Shown: positions 11,466 to 23,499 of the stretch, in pieces
How the letters are laid out: each line of letters starts with the position of its first letter
Numbering within the stretch: position 1 is the stretch's first letter
NCBI GenBank assembly: GCA_029959085.1
Contig: JARWIR010000010.1
Coordinates: 31,488,731-31,552,730, forward strand
From: Nemophila menziesii
Taxonomy: Eukaryota > Streptophyta > Magnoliopsida > Boraginales > Hydrophyllaceae
Reading direction: 5' to 3'
DNA length: 64,000 bases
The notes under the pieces: generated by a model
What the model was told of the DNA's origin: nothing
Seen by the model: the letters and a program-made list of their open reading frames with translations, nothing else
The model's database searches: none
Made by a program: the position numbers and the translations under genes

Positions 11466-11836
11466 GAGAAAAATTACTTGTGGATACTCATTGTTTCGCA
11501 ATTTGGACAAATAAGTACCCAAATTTACAAAAGTGTATAAATAGGCACCCAATATTCCGTTGTTAGGCCCACGTTAGTACCCGTCGTGAAGTTATGCGTT
11601 AAATACCATGAGTCAATAAATAACACCAGAACCCTATTTCAAATTAAGAAAGTTGGGTACGTTTTTGTCCGTTTTTGTAAACTTGGGTACTTCATTTTCG
11701 AGGGAAAGGGTAGTCACGTCATTGACACATGGCATTTAAAGACAAATTTCATGATATGTACTAACGGGAGCCTTAAAACGGAACATTGGGGACCTGTTTG
11801 TCCACTTTTTTAAACTTGGATTTCATGAGAGAATTT
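11466..11836. mobile_element. Non-autonomous element with long imperfect inverted arms
   Basis: The left arm (about 11466-11589) and the reverse complement of the right arm (about 11750-11836) share AGTG-ATAAA-AGG-CCCAAT-TTCCGTT-AGGC-CGTTAGTAC-TC-TGA with a mismatch every few bases. Inner copies of GGGTAC...AAACTTG also pair with the TACCCAAATTTAC motif of the left arm. It looks like a MITE or small MULE-type element without coding capacity; ends are approximate. The stretch 11041-11465 to its left is plain AT-rich DNA. Confidence 0.6.
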
Positions 11837-14480
11837 TCTATTTTTAATTTATACTATTAAGTATTATATAATTTGTATTATGTGTTCTTATATCTATTTT
11901 TTAACGTATTACTTAATTATAATTAATAATTATATAAGAAGACAAAAAAATAGTATGGATTTTACAAATTACTTAGCCCGCAGTTAAAGAGAGATTCGTT
12001 ATGATAAAAAACAAGACTTAATTTGAAATGACTTAGTTTGATCGAACCCAAACTGATCCAAAATAAAACCAAACTTAAGGATTTCATAAATAGGTTAGGG
12101 TGATTTTTTTAAACCGAACCCAATAGGCTTGGATTACTCGTATAGGCCTACGGGGCAGGTAACCCACCCTAGCTCATATCTACCTGATCATCCGTAAATA
12201 TTTTAAATAATTTGATATATAATATATTATTCAATGACAATATCTAATTTCTCTTAACTTTCTACATGTCATGTATATGCGTAGAGAATATTTCACTTAT
12301 TGGACAAGGTCGTTGATCATGTCATTTCAATAAAAGACAGCAATGAAGAAGGTAAGCCACACTACTATTTATTAGAAAATAATATTTTAATTATGGGCTA
12401 AAATTTGGATGGCTAAATTAGGCTTATCTGATATATTTTAATTTTTGGGTCAATCATCTAGTATCCTAAAGTTTTGTTGAAATAGAAAATGACAATTTTT
12501 ATTATATTATCTTATCATAGTTATAGTTAGTTATTTATATGTCTACTATACCTTTTTATTTTATTAGTTAAATATATTTTGTCTTTTTAATATTCATCTC
12601 ATTATTTTTTGTATATATTTGGTTATTTAGGTATACAAATGATTAAAAAACTAAAATTATACTGTCTAAATTTGTAATTTAGGATTTTTTTGATTTGGTT
12701 TATTGAAGAAAATCAAAATATTATTGGCAAATTTGGACTACAATCCAAACTAGCACCCATATTCCCGTAGACTAGGCAAACTAAGTCATTGCATAGTGAC
12801 ATAATATATTAAATAAATCTTGGCTATATGAAGCCAAGCAATTGTTAATTAAAATTATGTATATAAATTTACCTTTAAAAATATGCATATTTAGCCAAGA
12901 TCTCGCAAAATAAATACAAAAATCTATTTTAAATAAAATTTAATATTAAAGATGACATATAAATATAGTCATAAGAGATTAATTGTATCATATGATGTAC
13001 AACAATTCTTAGTTAGAAAATATATGAAAAAATAAATTACTAAAATTTAATAATAATTACACCTGAATAATTTGGATATATTTTTTTAAAATTGCATTAA
13101 TATTGCTTACATAAATTAAATTCTCAAGAACATCAACTTTCTCATTATATCTATTAAAGGTTTTGTAAAAAGTTTTATTTTAATTTATTTGGTTAGAGAT
13201 ATAATTGATAAGTAAATAATTTTTATGATAAAACAATTCATTATTTGAGGGATAAATTCAACATTAATCCTTATAATATCTAAAAATACAAAAATATATC
13301 ATGTTAAAAAATTTACAAAAATATCTCTGTAATAGTTTAAAATGGACAAAAATACACCAGATTAAGGTTCATGTGTATGCGCTATGTTGTTGGGATTCTT
13401 GTTGTGATATATGATTATTTTATACATAAATTGTTAAATGTATAAATAAAAATTTTGACTCTAATAATTTATTTCACAATCTAAATTAGAATAAAGAATA
13501 CATTACATTCTTATAATATACACCACATAGTTGCAATGATTGGATCATTCAACTGAAACTTAAATCCACAACAACTTTTTTTATTAAGATGTTATACATT
13601 TTTATATATTTTATAGCACACATCAAGTTTACAGTAAACTAAATTCAATTATTTATTTACATCTTTATCAATTTATATACTTCATAAAATCACATTCTTA
13701 TTGTCATAAATTTGATAAAAAAAATATTTTAATCATTTATAAGTTTATATTAATCAATAATTTATTTTTATTATAAACTTATAGTTTGGCTTAAAATAAT
13801 TATAGATGTGATCCAATAATCGTGCTATTTATAATAAAAAATAAAATTTAGTTGATGCTACTTTATTAGTATTTTTTTAAAATATATAGTTCACAAGAAA
13901 AAGTGATAATGACAAATACTTCGTATTGAATTTAAATTATTAGTTTGTATTGGAGTTTACTTTATGACGAAGTTTTGACAGAATAAAGTATTAGTGAAAG
14001 TAATAGTTGGGTTGACAGTTACATTTTTTATTTACCAACTTAGCTTATGGATTTCAGTGTATTTTTTATTTATTTAGGAGATTCTTATAAGTTAACATGA
14101 CGATTTACAAACTATCATGGGAAATACAACCCAATAAGGAGAAGTGAGCGATGTAGAAGAATGAAAAACAAGGACTTGGAAGAAAACATTATGAATAGAA
14201 ATTGAAGAAAGCGAAAAAGAAGAAGGAGAAGAAGAATAGCAAAATATCAATTTATAATACTTTTTCTGTTTTCAGTTTCTTTTAGGATATTAATAAACTA
14301 CTATCTCGAGGAGTTTTATGTTGTTTGTTGTTAGTTCTTACTTAAGTTTTTATTGCTTGTATTGAGTACTCTATATAAGGTTGTTTAAGATAATTGTTGT
14401 TGCTTGTATGGAATAACACTGAACTATTAATGTGATTATTTACTATATATAAGGTCTATCAAGATAACAGATGGGATGTT
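11837..14480. other. AT-rich stretch without a recognised gene
   Basis: About 2.6 kb of very AT-rich DNA with no supported ORF. A moderately GC-rich patch at 12110-12180 (AACCGAACCCAATAGGC...) resembles generic dispersed plant repeats but I cannot classify it. Confidence 0.6.
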
Positions 14481-14671
14481 GAGTTTGGTGGGATTTTAAG
14501 TTTGGTGGGAAAATCCCACCAAATAACAACATACAAAAACACCACCCAGATATGAGAAAACAAAGGAGAATTAATGATAACAATAGAATCTTCAATTTTT
14601 AATTCAAATAAACAACAAAAATAACACTAAAAAAATAAAAATAAACTCAAAGAGAGGAACAAATTTTTTTT

Positions 14672-15312
14672 GTAGTTGTTGTGATTCAAACCAATATCAA
14701 TAGGCAAATGTAGAGATTATGGATAATGTTGTGACCATTGTGCTCAATGAGCTTTCGATTATAACCTTTACTATATATATTCTTATTTTGGTATTTATTG
14801 TATGAAATAATCTAGTATACTAAACTGTTTAAGTTCATTGTTGTTGAATGTATGTACGACAAAACTAGTAGTATACTAGTTTGGTAGGCAAAAAATCCAA
14901 CCAAATGGGATTAGGTAACTAGCCAAGGCCTTGGTCATCTAATCTAGTAGTAGAGGTTTAAACCGAGTCAATGACTATGAATCCAAAATGGCTCTCCTAT
15001 GTAATAAAATAAAAAAAACTATTAGTATACTAGTTTGGTGAAAGAAACATCCCACCAAAAGAGACACACAATCTTTTTTTTGTAGTTGTGGTGATTCGAA
15101 CCAAGATCAATTGGAAAATAAGAGCTTATGTATAATTTTTGTGACCATTGTGCTCAATGAGCTTTCGATATTATCCTTTACTATATATATTTTTATTTTG
15201 GTATTGATTGTATGAAAACATCTAGTATACAAAATTGTTTAAGTTCATTGTTGTTGATTGTTGGATGACACAACTAGTAGTATACTAGTTTGGTGGGCAA
15301 AATCCCACCAAA
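14672..15312 (+). repeat. Local direct repeat, period about 410 bp
   Basis: 14672-14905 and 15082-15312 are diverged copies of one segment: GTAGTTG-TGTGATTC-AACCA, GTGACCATTGTGCTCAATGA, CTATATATAT-TTATTTTGGTAT, TTAAGTTCATTGTTGTTGA, then ACTAGTAGTATACTAGTTTGG leading into the palindrome. The sequence between (14906-15060) has a SINE-like look but no convincing box A/B. Confidence 0.8.
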
Positions 15313-15600
15313 TGGAAAAAAACAAAAACAACTCTCCGGGATGAAAAACAACTCCCCACTAAGTGAAAACGGAAGAAAAAAACCTGGAAAAAGCTATAAC
15401 TCAGAAAATATACAATATATAAATGGAATATAATGTGCTAAACAACTCATTTAAAGTGGAAACAATAAAAATAACACAAAAACAATGCTTTTAGAAATCA
15501 CAAAGCTTATTACGAAGATTTTAGTGTTTTAACAAATCAATTACGGAAAAAGTAATACTAAACTAGGATAATTGTGTGTGATGTTATGTGAATCAGAATA

Positions 15601-17911
15601 TCAGATAAGTGCATCGCATGTAGATTTGTTGTGATAAGCATACTCGTTGCAACGACCACAAAGCCACTTAGACCAAGTAAACACAACTTCAGAAGAATAC
15701 CGATTTTTTTACGGCCTACCGGGCAGCCGCTTCACGGAAGGTGGCTGGATTGCCAAATCATCGACAGGTGGAGCGGGATCAGATAAGTAGATAGTTCTGG
15801 AATACTTTGAGAATAGGTTTCAATGTACTTCGAAGAAGAAAAGTAAGGATCAACATATTTATAATGTTCTAAAGGTCGAAATTGATGAAGGGCTTCTAGT
15901 GCGTGTGGACACGAAAAACCATCAACCTGCCAATGAAAACACAAACAAGTGTACTTGATAATATCGACCGTCATAACTGGATCTGACATAACTTGAAAAA
16001 TGTGATCGCTTGATGGTTTAACCAACCATGGACGGCATGTATCGTAGTTGATCCAGTACCTCAAATCAGGATCTCTTGCAAGAAATCTCTCGTATGCTTT
16101 TGCTTCGATTAATCGATCGTGAATTTGAACGATCAAGAGATTACGGATGTTGTCTATTAGCTCGGTTATTGGTAAATCCCGCAACTTCTTTATTTGACTG
16201 TTAAACGACTCAGCGGCGTTTGAAGTCAGCTCACCGTATCTCTTTCCTAGAAAAAACGCATCTGCATATTGTTCCCTCGACAAATTATCCATGAAGTCAG
16301 AAGCTTTATTGATGCATGTGAGGAAGAATAACTCGAGACAACACTCGTACTCCTCTTCGTTAACAGCATTGGCACAGTTATCGAGTAAAACAGACAAAAT
16401 TTTGAAAGTACCGGCACATCTTCTTCAGATTCTGTTTCAGATGGAACATAAAAAAACCGTGAAACGCGATAGGGAACGCACACTTCAATGCTATAGGAAT
16501 ACCGGGATGACGGTCTGAAATAAAAGTCAACACACGGTCAGACACGAGAGGAGCAAGAAACTTCAGGAAAGAAGTCCAATTGTTTGCATCTTCGGAGAGT
16601 ATGATAGAAAAAGCTGCTACGGGGAAAAGACCTAAAATAAGTAATTTTTTAAGTAAAAACATAAAGATAAAACAAAAACAAAACACAAAAGCTAGATATC
16701 TTAGAAACAAGGCATAAAAGAACAGTACATGTTTGGTGGAAAAAATCCCACCAAATACAAACTGCAAAAAAAAGGAAAAGTAATCTGATTACCCCTGTTT
16801 GTGTCTTTTTCAATGGATGTGAGAAGAGTCCCCTTGAACTTTGACTTGAGAAAAGTAGCACCGATGAATAGAAGCGGGCGGCAAGCACGGAAACCGGCAA
16901 TACAAGCACCGAAAGCAAAGTGACAACTCTCGAATGAACGTGTGATGGGATCCACTTGTAAAGAGGAATGTGAAGAAGGATCTGCGGCTTTAAGTTTTTC
17001 AAAGTATGCCTCGATAAGATTGTATGAAATACCAGAATCCCTGAAAATTTCATCTTGGGCTTTGTGTAAAGATGTTCCTGCGATTTTATACCATATGTTA
17101 TATCCGTAATGGTGTTTAAGATGAAGAATTATATCTTTGGGAGTCATAGAAATTCTTCTTGCTCGGACTTCATCGAGAATAACATCTTTAACCACATCCG
17201 AAGATAAAACCCCGGTTTTCATTGACTTATCTGGTTCCCCGCAAGTGCGATTATTCGTGAAGTTTTCATGTAAAGACAATGATTCCCTTTCTCGACTGAA
17301 GCATATACATACCATGGACAACCTTTGGATTCCTTCTTTTTACAATAAACACTGACTTTCGAAGCATTATTGTGACCAAAATCGAAAAAGTAACCTGATT
17401 CGCAAGCATATTTTGCTAGACAAACTCTGAATTCCTTAACACCATCACGATAAGACTCACTGACTGACTTTAATAATTTGTCCCAGTTATGGCTTCGAAG
17501 TTTCTTAGGTTTATGAAGTAAATCTAAAGAACCGTCTCCTGAACGAAGAACAGCCGCGAGAGATTGAACCGAAACTGAACTATCAATAAAAATGGAAGAA
17601 CTGGTTGAACTTGATGCTCAACTATAACCAGATAATGTACTAACTGAAACACTACTATCGATAACATTAATTTATAAGTCACCTATGCTAGAATACTCAA
17701 CTAACCAAGTAATAGTTGAAAAATCAGCTTCCGAAACAAGTTCGCTACTTCGCGGACCATATGAATAATCATACTTCACAAGTGGATGACAAAGAGAAGG
17801 CCACCTTTCACTAACATAAGACTTGATATCAGCAAATGAATGTAATAACTCAAAAGTATAAAAAGCATTATCATCCCCCAATTTGAACTCTACTAACACA
17901 GAAGAAGACAT
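15601..17911 (-). pseudogene. MULE (MuDR-like) transposase pseudogene with one intron
   Basis: ATG at 17911 opens an N-terminal module (SVLVEFKLGDDNAFYTFE), then after in-frame TAA (17672) and TGA (about 17620) comes the MuDR-type DNA-binding domain (YRDGVKEFRVCLAKYACES, ESKGCPWYVYASVEKGNHCL; 17250-17460). A one-base deletion near 17258-17266 shifts into the transposase N-terminus (MTPKDIILHLKHHYGYNIWY). A GT-AG intron (16632-16792) rejoins G-LFPVAAFSIILSEDANNW, the MULE domain with FISDRHPGIPIA and FHLKQNLKK. Another shift near 16400 leads to GELTSNAAESFNSQI, the SWIM finger CLCFHWQVDGFSCPH (about 15890-15950), a PGRP basic tail and a knuckle CGRCNEYAYHNKSTC. Full family order, but at least two stops and three frameshifts. 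Terminal inverted repeats were not found. Confidence 0.88.
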
Positions 17912-18162
17912 TGAAATTTGCAAAAAAACGTGAAACAAAAACAAATTATACGTCACGGCTACTAAAAAGACAATGTACATGAAAAATGAAACAACAACAT
18001 AAGGCATAAGAATATAAACAACACTGAAATAGTTGGGAAAAACAAAGACAGTTTGTTTGGTTGGAAATGTCCCACAAAATACAAAGATAGTTTGTTTGGT
18101 GGGAAAATTCCCACCAAAACAAACTGAATAAAAAGTACACGCAAACAGTTTATTTCTGAGGT

Positions 18163-18715
18163 AATTGCACCATACAGCCTTGTATCATCCAAAAATTGAA
18201 CTATAGGTCCCTATTGTTTGATTCTATTGCATTATAAGACCTTGATTTATGAAAAATCTACAATACATATCACTATATCCATTTTTCTGAAATAATTGCA
18301 CAATACAAACTTATATAATGCATACATTGCAATATAGGACCCTATTGTTTGAGTCTATTATTATAAGACCTTGTTTCATGCAAAATCTTCAATATATATC
18401 ACTATATCCATTTTTATATACTAATTGCACAATACAAATTTATATAATGCATAAATTACAATATAGGGCCCTATTGTTTGAGTCTATTCTATTATAAGAC
18501 CTTGTTTCATGCAAAATCTGCAATATATATCACTATATCGATTTTATGAAGTAATCGCACAATACAAACTTATATAATGCATAAATTGCGATATAGGTCC
18601 CTATTGTTTGAGTACATTGCATTATAAGACCTTGATTTATGCAAAATCTGCAATATGTATCACTATATCCATTTTTCTGAACTAATTGCACAATACACAC
18701 TCATATAATGCTTAA
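18163..18715 (+). repeat. Tandem repeat, about 130-bp unit, four full copies plus partial
   Basis: Units start with AATTGCACAATACAAAC at 18163, 18294, 18423, 18553 and 18684, so the period is 129-131 bp. Each contains TATAATGCATA-ATTGCAATATAGG, CCCTATTGTTTGAGTCTATT, ATTATAAGACCTTG-TT-ATGCAAAATCT and CACTATATCCATTTTT. It lies between the MULE coding start and its presumed 5' flank. Confidence 0.9.
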
Positions 18716-19634
18716 TGCTTAATGCTTATGTAAGTAAATGATTATAAGTCAGCTCATTCTAGAGCTGAAGAAGCTATAAAAGCACTTAAATCGTAGAATA
18801 TTTCTTCTTTCGAAGAACATGATAGTTCAATTATCGGTGATGATGATGAATATCTTCATAAATCTTTAGAACGTGACAAATATGAGCTCTTAAAAAACAA
18901 GATGAGTCGTCGTATTTTGGTTTACAAGCACTCGATGTAAAAAAACTAAAAATCAGACAATCAAAGCTAAAAACAGAAGAAAATGAGAAAAAACAATGTA
19001 AAAAAATGAGAGAACATGAATTACCTAACTGAAGATGATAAAACAGAACAAAATCACAACAATTTGATGTAAATGAAGAAGAAAAACATAATGACAGCAA
19101 AAGCTGAGAATTCAAGGTAAGAATTAGAGGAAAATTTGAAAAAAAGAAACAAATTCAAACGTACTAAACAGCGGAAAGGAAATTCGAAGGTACCTGTATA
19201 ATGAGATGATTAAACACGCATGAATTGCAGCAGAAAATTTGAAAAAAAAATGACGCCGGATTGAAGTAATCACCATTAAAGTTGTTTAAGAGAAAGAGAG
19301 AAGAGAGGTGTGGGGTGAGGAGAGAGAGAAAGATATCAGCAAAAAAGAAATAAAAGAAAAGGAAATGAAATAATAAAAGGTAATAAAGAGGTAAAAAAGG
19401 AAACTAGATTTTGTTAGGGGACTTTTAAAGACAATATAAATTAGAAGATGGGAGAGGGCAATTATTATTAGATTAGTGACTTAGATGGTAATTTTTCTCT
19501 TTTTTTTATTGCCAGACTAGGCCGATTTCTCTTTTTGGTCTTCGTTTTCATATTTTTGTCTTCTCTGTAACAATATTATTTTCCATTTTTTATCATTTCT
19601 CCTACTATAACCAATCACCACAACCTATTCTATA
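18716..19634. other. Spacer with a short exon-like fragment
   Basis: Plus-strand 18745-18940 reads AHSRAEEAIKALKS, stop, then ISSFEEHDSSIIGDDDEYLH and RDKYELLKNKMSRRILVYKH, an acidic/helical composition that looks protein-like but that I do not recognise. The rest is A- and GA-rich (19090-19480), possibly leader sequence of the MULE. Confidence 0.3.
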
Positions 19635-20060
19635 AATCGCCCCGCCTAGGCTTCAGTTGCTTACGCCTAGTTAAAATTCTAGGCGTTTTTGCCTAACTCC
19701 TTAGTCATCGTGAATAGGCGCCTACCCCGTCTAGAGGCAGATTAATGGCAAAAAATGGCCGCCTAAGCGCCGATTAATGGAAAAACATGCTTGCATAGGC
19801 CTTCTTATTATTTTCCATATCCTCGAGAATCCTTTAATTGATAGTATAACTCAATTTTTAGTATTTTTTATATTTACCAAAGTGTTGTTAGATGAATTTT
19901 ATGACTTGAATAGTTAAAATTGCTATAATTACTATATATATTACTAAATATACAAAATTACACAACGAGATTCAAAATCGTATAATTCCGCCTAGGGCCC
20001 CATGTAATCCCGACTAGGCGTTAAGCCCCGGTCGACCGCTTAGGCCGCAAATCCGATATT
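19635..20060. repeat. GC-rich repeat rich in GCCTAGGC-type palindromes
   Basis: Two GC-rich blocks, 19640-19780 and 19985-20055, full of CGCCTAGGC, TAGGCG and GCCTAAGCG motifs that pair with each other, separated by 200 bp of AT-rich DNA. Such CTAGGCG-rich sequence is common in plant non-autonomous transposons; family not assigned. Confidence 0.55.
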
Positions 20061-20984
20061 TACAATATAGACCACAACATATAAACGTTATAATTTCAAA
20101 GTCTCATTCACAAATATCCATGTTTGATTACCTTAATGTCATCAGAAGTTTGGAATGATTATTTGCCAATACAAGACCACCTCTGTTAAATCATGTATTT
20201 CTTTAACATGATTGAATTCCATTGATTGTTGTATTTGTAATAGCATATGCAATGGTTATTGAAATTATTTCAGTGGCACTTTCAACAAAATCAATAATCT
20301 CTTCTCTGGTCAGAAAGTAATGTTGTTCTTAGATGAATCAGAGAAAACGAAGAAAAGGAAAAAGAAGAAAAAAGGAATAGGCATGATAAAGTAATATTCA
20401 TGTAATCTAGGTAAAACGTCGTACCCATGTAATTTTTTTTAAAACGTGCTAGCCAGGGGCAGATCTTATATAGGTCCAAGGAGGTTTAAGGCCCACCTGA
20501 ACCTGTAAATTTTATCACACATAAATATAATTTTATTCTGAAATATAGTTAACCTTTTATGAACATGTATGTAAAACTTGCATGAACTAAAAGACACATA
20601 AATCATTCTGGTTTAGTGGTTCAATATCTTTATATATTTTAGGATAGAATAGAGGTCAAGGGTTCAATTTAGTTTATATAATTATTTTGGAGGGATAATC
20701 TCATCTATTAAAAGACGAGAAGTGTAATGGTGTTTTATTCTGATATTTGCATTTTGACATTAATTACTAGTTATATATTTATGTATTCTATTTTTAATTC
20801 AAAAAATTCAAGAAACATTGACTTTCGAATTCTCTTATATTTGAAGTCCCATCAATTTATCTGTTCGTGGTAAAAAAACTCATGAAATTATAGTGACTAT
20901 ATTTGAGTTAAATTAAATTTCTATGTAGAGGAATAATCAAGGTTTCATATATCAGATCCATTTTGTATTTATATTGTGATTGTT
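20061..20984. other. Spacer with a possible hAT-like fragment
   Basis: No supported gene. 20450-20510 (AGCCAGGGGCAGATCTTATA, then GGCCCACCTGAACC) resembles the end of a dispersed plant TIR element, and 20610-20690 carries a phrase (GTTTAGTGGTTCAATA...GGTCAAGGGTTCAATTT) frequent in such repeats. Confidence 0.3.
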
Positions 20985-22169
20985 AACAAGCCATAGGCAC
21001 ACCTGTCACACATCTTTTTAACCAATATTGATCTGCTCATTCAAGTAGAGACCGTATCATGTTAATCACTACCTGAAATTTATAAATGAAGTTGAATATT
21101 AATAAATAAATAAAATATTTTCATGAATGACATATGTTGTCATAAAAACAAAACCTTGGCAAAGCAACTTATAGTATCTAAACATGTGACACAAATAACT
21201 CAACTGATTGTACAGGTCTACTTCTTATACTATACAAAGTGGCATAGAAAATACAATAATTTGGTGATATATCTGATGATGCACACTTTAGTTTAAATAT
21301 GTAATTTATTAGGGGTTTCAGTTAATAATCTAAATGTAATTATGTGAAAGGACGATTGGGCCACTTTAAGGGATTATTTTTATATTTTTTTTGTTGAAGG
21401 TATTTGATTTTCTGTAATTTGGAAAATAATCTTTTGGAGGGGTATCAATTGTACTGTCCCTTAGTTTATGGAGGAATAGTCCAATAAAAAAAGGAAAAAA
21501 AAACCTTTTTCAGATGACGCCCATTACAATGGGGATAATTGGTGCAACGTGCGTCTCGTAATTCAAACTATTAGTGCTATACTTGCACATTTCATCATCA
21601 CACTGAAACACAATACAAAATTTAGTATAAGACATTTTTAGTCATTACATTGTATGATATTTTAGTTTGCATTCAATTGTACATTAATAAAGTACCTGGT
21701 TTTGTATCAAGGCAGGATATATCTTTCCAAGATCCACTTCTTTAGGACATTTAGGACAACGCAATTTATGCCATACATTTTTCACTTCAGGGTTACTAGG
21801 GATTGATGATGAATATATAGTAGCACGCTCATATCTATCCAAACAGTTAGGGCATGACAAACTGTTTGGATAGATTGAAGAAAATAAAGAGACTTGTATA
21901 AGTTTTATTTGACAAAACAATGCAATTACAATGTCTTTACATGCTAGCTAAAAGTTTTAGTATAAAAAAGGATAAACACCTCTCTTATTATTTAATGATA
22001 AAGTATGATTAATGAATGCTTTACCTGATTTGTTTTAGAACTTAAAAAACTCAGAATTTATAATGTTTGTTATAATGTGAAAAACAATATTAATTCAAGC
22101 TTACCTTGGTTGAATCAAAGGCCTAAAGAGTCAGCTAAACGAGCTGAACTGGTTCCTATATTTAGAACA

Positions 22170-22620
22170 TTGTTTGGATTTATTTTTTTAAAGGAAAGGA
22201 AAGGAAATGATAGGAATAAATTTTCCTTTCCTTTGTTTGAATTCGTTTTTTAATTAAAGGAAAGTAATTCAGTGGATTGCAGAATCCTTTCTTTTCCTTT
22301 AAAACGTCAATTATTTAATCCTCCCATTTTGGAGTCATTTCAAAGGAAAGGAAATGATTATTTTTTTAAATGTCACAACTAACCTTATAATTTAAATATA
22401 TAATATTTTTACATAACACGAAAAAGGTATAAAGGTATTTTTGTGTAAAATAATCCTTTCCTTTAATAATGTGAAAAACAAGTGATTCTTTAATCAATTA
22501 CTTTCTTTTCTTTTATTAAAATTTTTATAATCCAAACACGGTTATCACTTTACTTTCCATTCCTTTAATATTTTTATATTCCTATCATTTCCGTTCGTTT
22601 GATAATCTGAATCCAAACAA
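22170..22620. mobile_element. MITE with long TIRs (TTGTTTGGATT...) inside a POLA1 intron
   Basis: Termini TTGTTTGGATT (22170-22180) and AATCCAAACAA (22610-22620) are perfect inverse complements, and the arms extend inward with GGAAATGATAGGAATA on the left against TATTCCTATCATTTCCGTT on the right. 451 bp, no coding capacity. It separates POLA1 exon remains at 22105-22150 and 22735-22815. The target duplication is unclear, so the superfamily is not assigned. Confidence 0.8.
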
Positions 22621-23499
22621 TACAAGATGAATCTAAAATATGAACAGGAGATTTATAGGTAAGCTACTATCAGGGTTATTTAGGTAAAATCAGTTATATT
22701 TAGACAAGACGTGTTGAGCTAGATAAAATGAATATCAAGTATCCACTTATCACTATTTTCTTTCTTTAGTTCCTCAGGATATCTTGCACGTTCAGCAATT
22801 ATATTATTATTTCCGTGCAAATTAATAATTTTCAAGATTTTACTTTAGTTAGATACATGTGAACTAAGTGAGAGACCTGGTGAGAGCATATAATATATGG
22901 TATTGTATCCCCTGACTGAGCAACCAGTTACATATATAACCACTTATTTTCAATGCTGCCTGTGTGTAAACAGTAATGATTAGCAAAGATTTAGATAGAT
23001 TGAGAGAATAAAGACTTACTTGAACTTGAGGTTGAGTTATAGCATCAGTATAGGCTTCAGGTGGTTTAGTTATTGTCTTTGTGATCACATATTTCTCTAA
23101 AGATATTCCCCCATTCTCATATCCTTATGTACCTTTATAAGTGTGTTGTGAATAAATTCTACAACCTTCTCACACGGCCTGTATTAACCATAAAAAAACA
23201 TTATATCTAACTTAAGTAAATGAATGGCAAATTATCTTAAAGAAATGTACCAGCCAGATAATACTTGAGCAAGACAAAAATAAGAAGCAATTATAAAATT
23301 CCTACTTGTAATGTTATAAGTTCTGCAAGAGGCTTGCATAGAATCTGGAGTTTGAGAATCCAAGGCATCCGTAAATACTGTAGTAAATAATATAAAAACT
23401 TTACCCGGCCAGAGCATAAGGGTCCAAGAATAAAAACAAGTAAATTTAATATTTACCTATTTGGAGTGAGTTTTAGTGCTTGTTATTGTAGCTTTAGAC

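Larger units (their letters stand above)
14484..18118. repeat. Cluster of dispersed palindromes TTTGGTGGG-n-CCCACCAAA
   Basis: At least seven copies: 14501-14523 (with an extra left arm at 14484-14492), 14880-14905, 15034-15060, 15289-15312, 16732-16755, 18055-18079 and 18095-18118. Each has arms TTTGGTGGG and CCCACCAAA around a 4-8-bp A/T-rich loop; copies at 14880, 15034 and 18055 have arm mismatches. The copy at 16732 is inside the MULE intron, those at 18055 and 18095 lie upstream of its coding start, and the rest lie downstream of its stop. Confidence 0.85.

Noticed and set aside
11586..11813. 75-codon plus-strand ORF
   Set aside because: Lies within the inverted-arm element and spans both arms; no protein features.
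14906..15060. tRNA-derived SINE
   Set aside because: Has a SINE-like tail (AATAAAATAAAAAAAA) but no acceptable box A and box B spacing.
18163..18715. CRISPR-like array (also the minisatellite at 4728-5160)
   Set aside because: The 130-bp units are repeated as a whole without unique spacers, and the sequence is eukaryotic.
22864..23088. Single 74-codon protein gene
   Set aside because: The frame joins the end of one POLA1 exon, an intron and another exon; it is part of the pseudogene.
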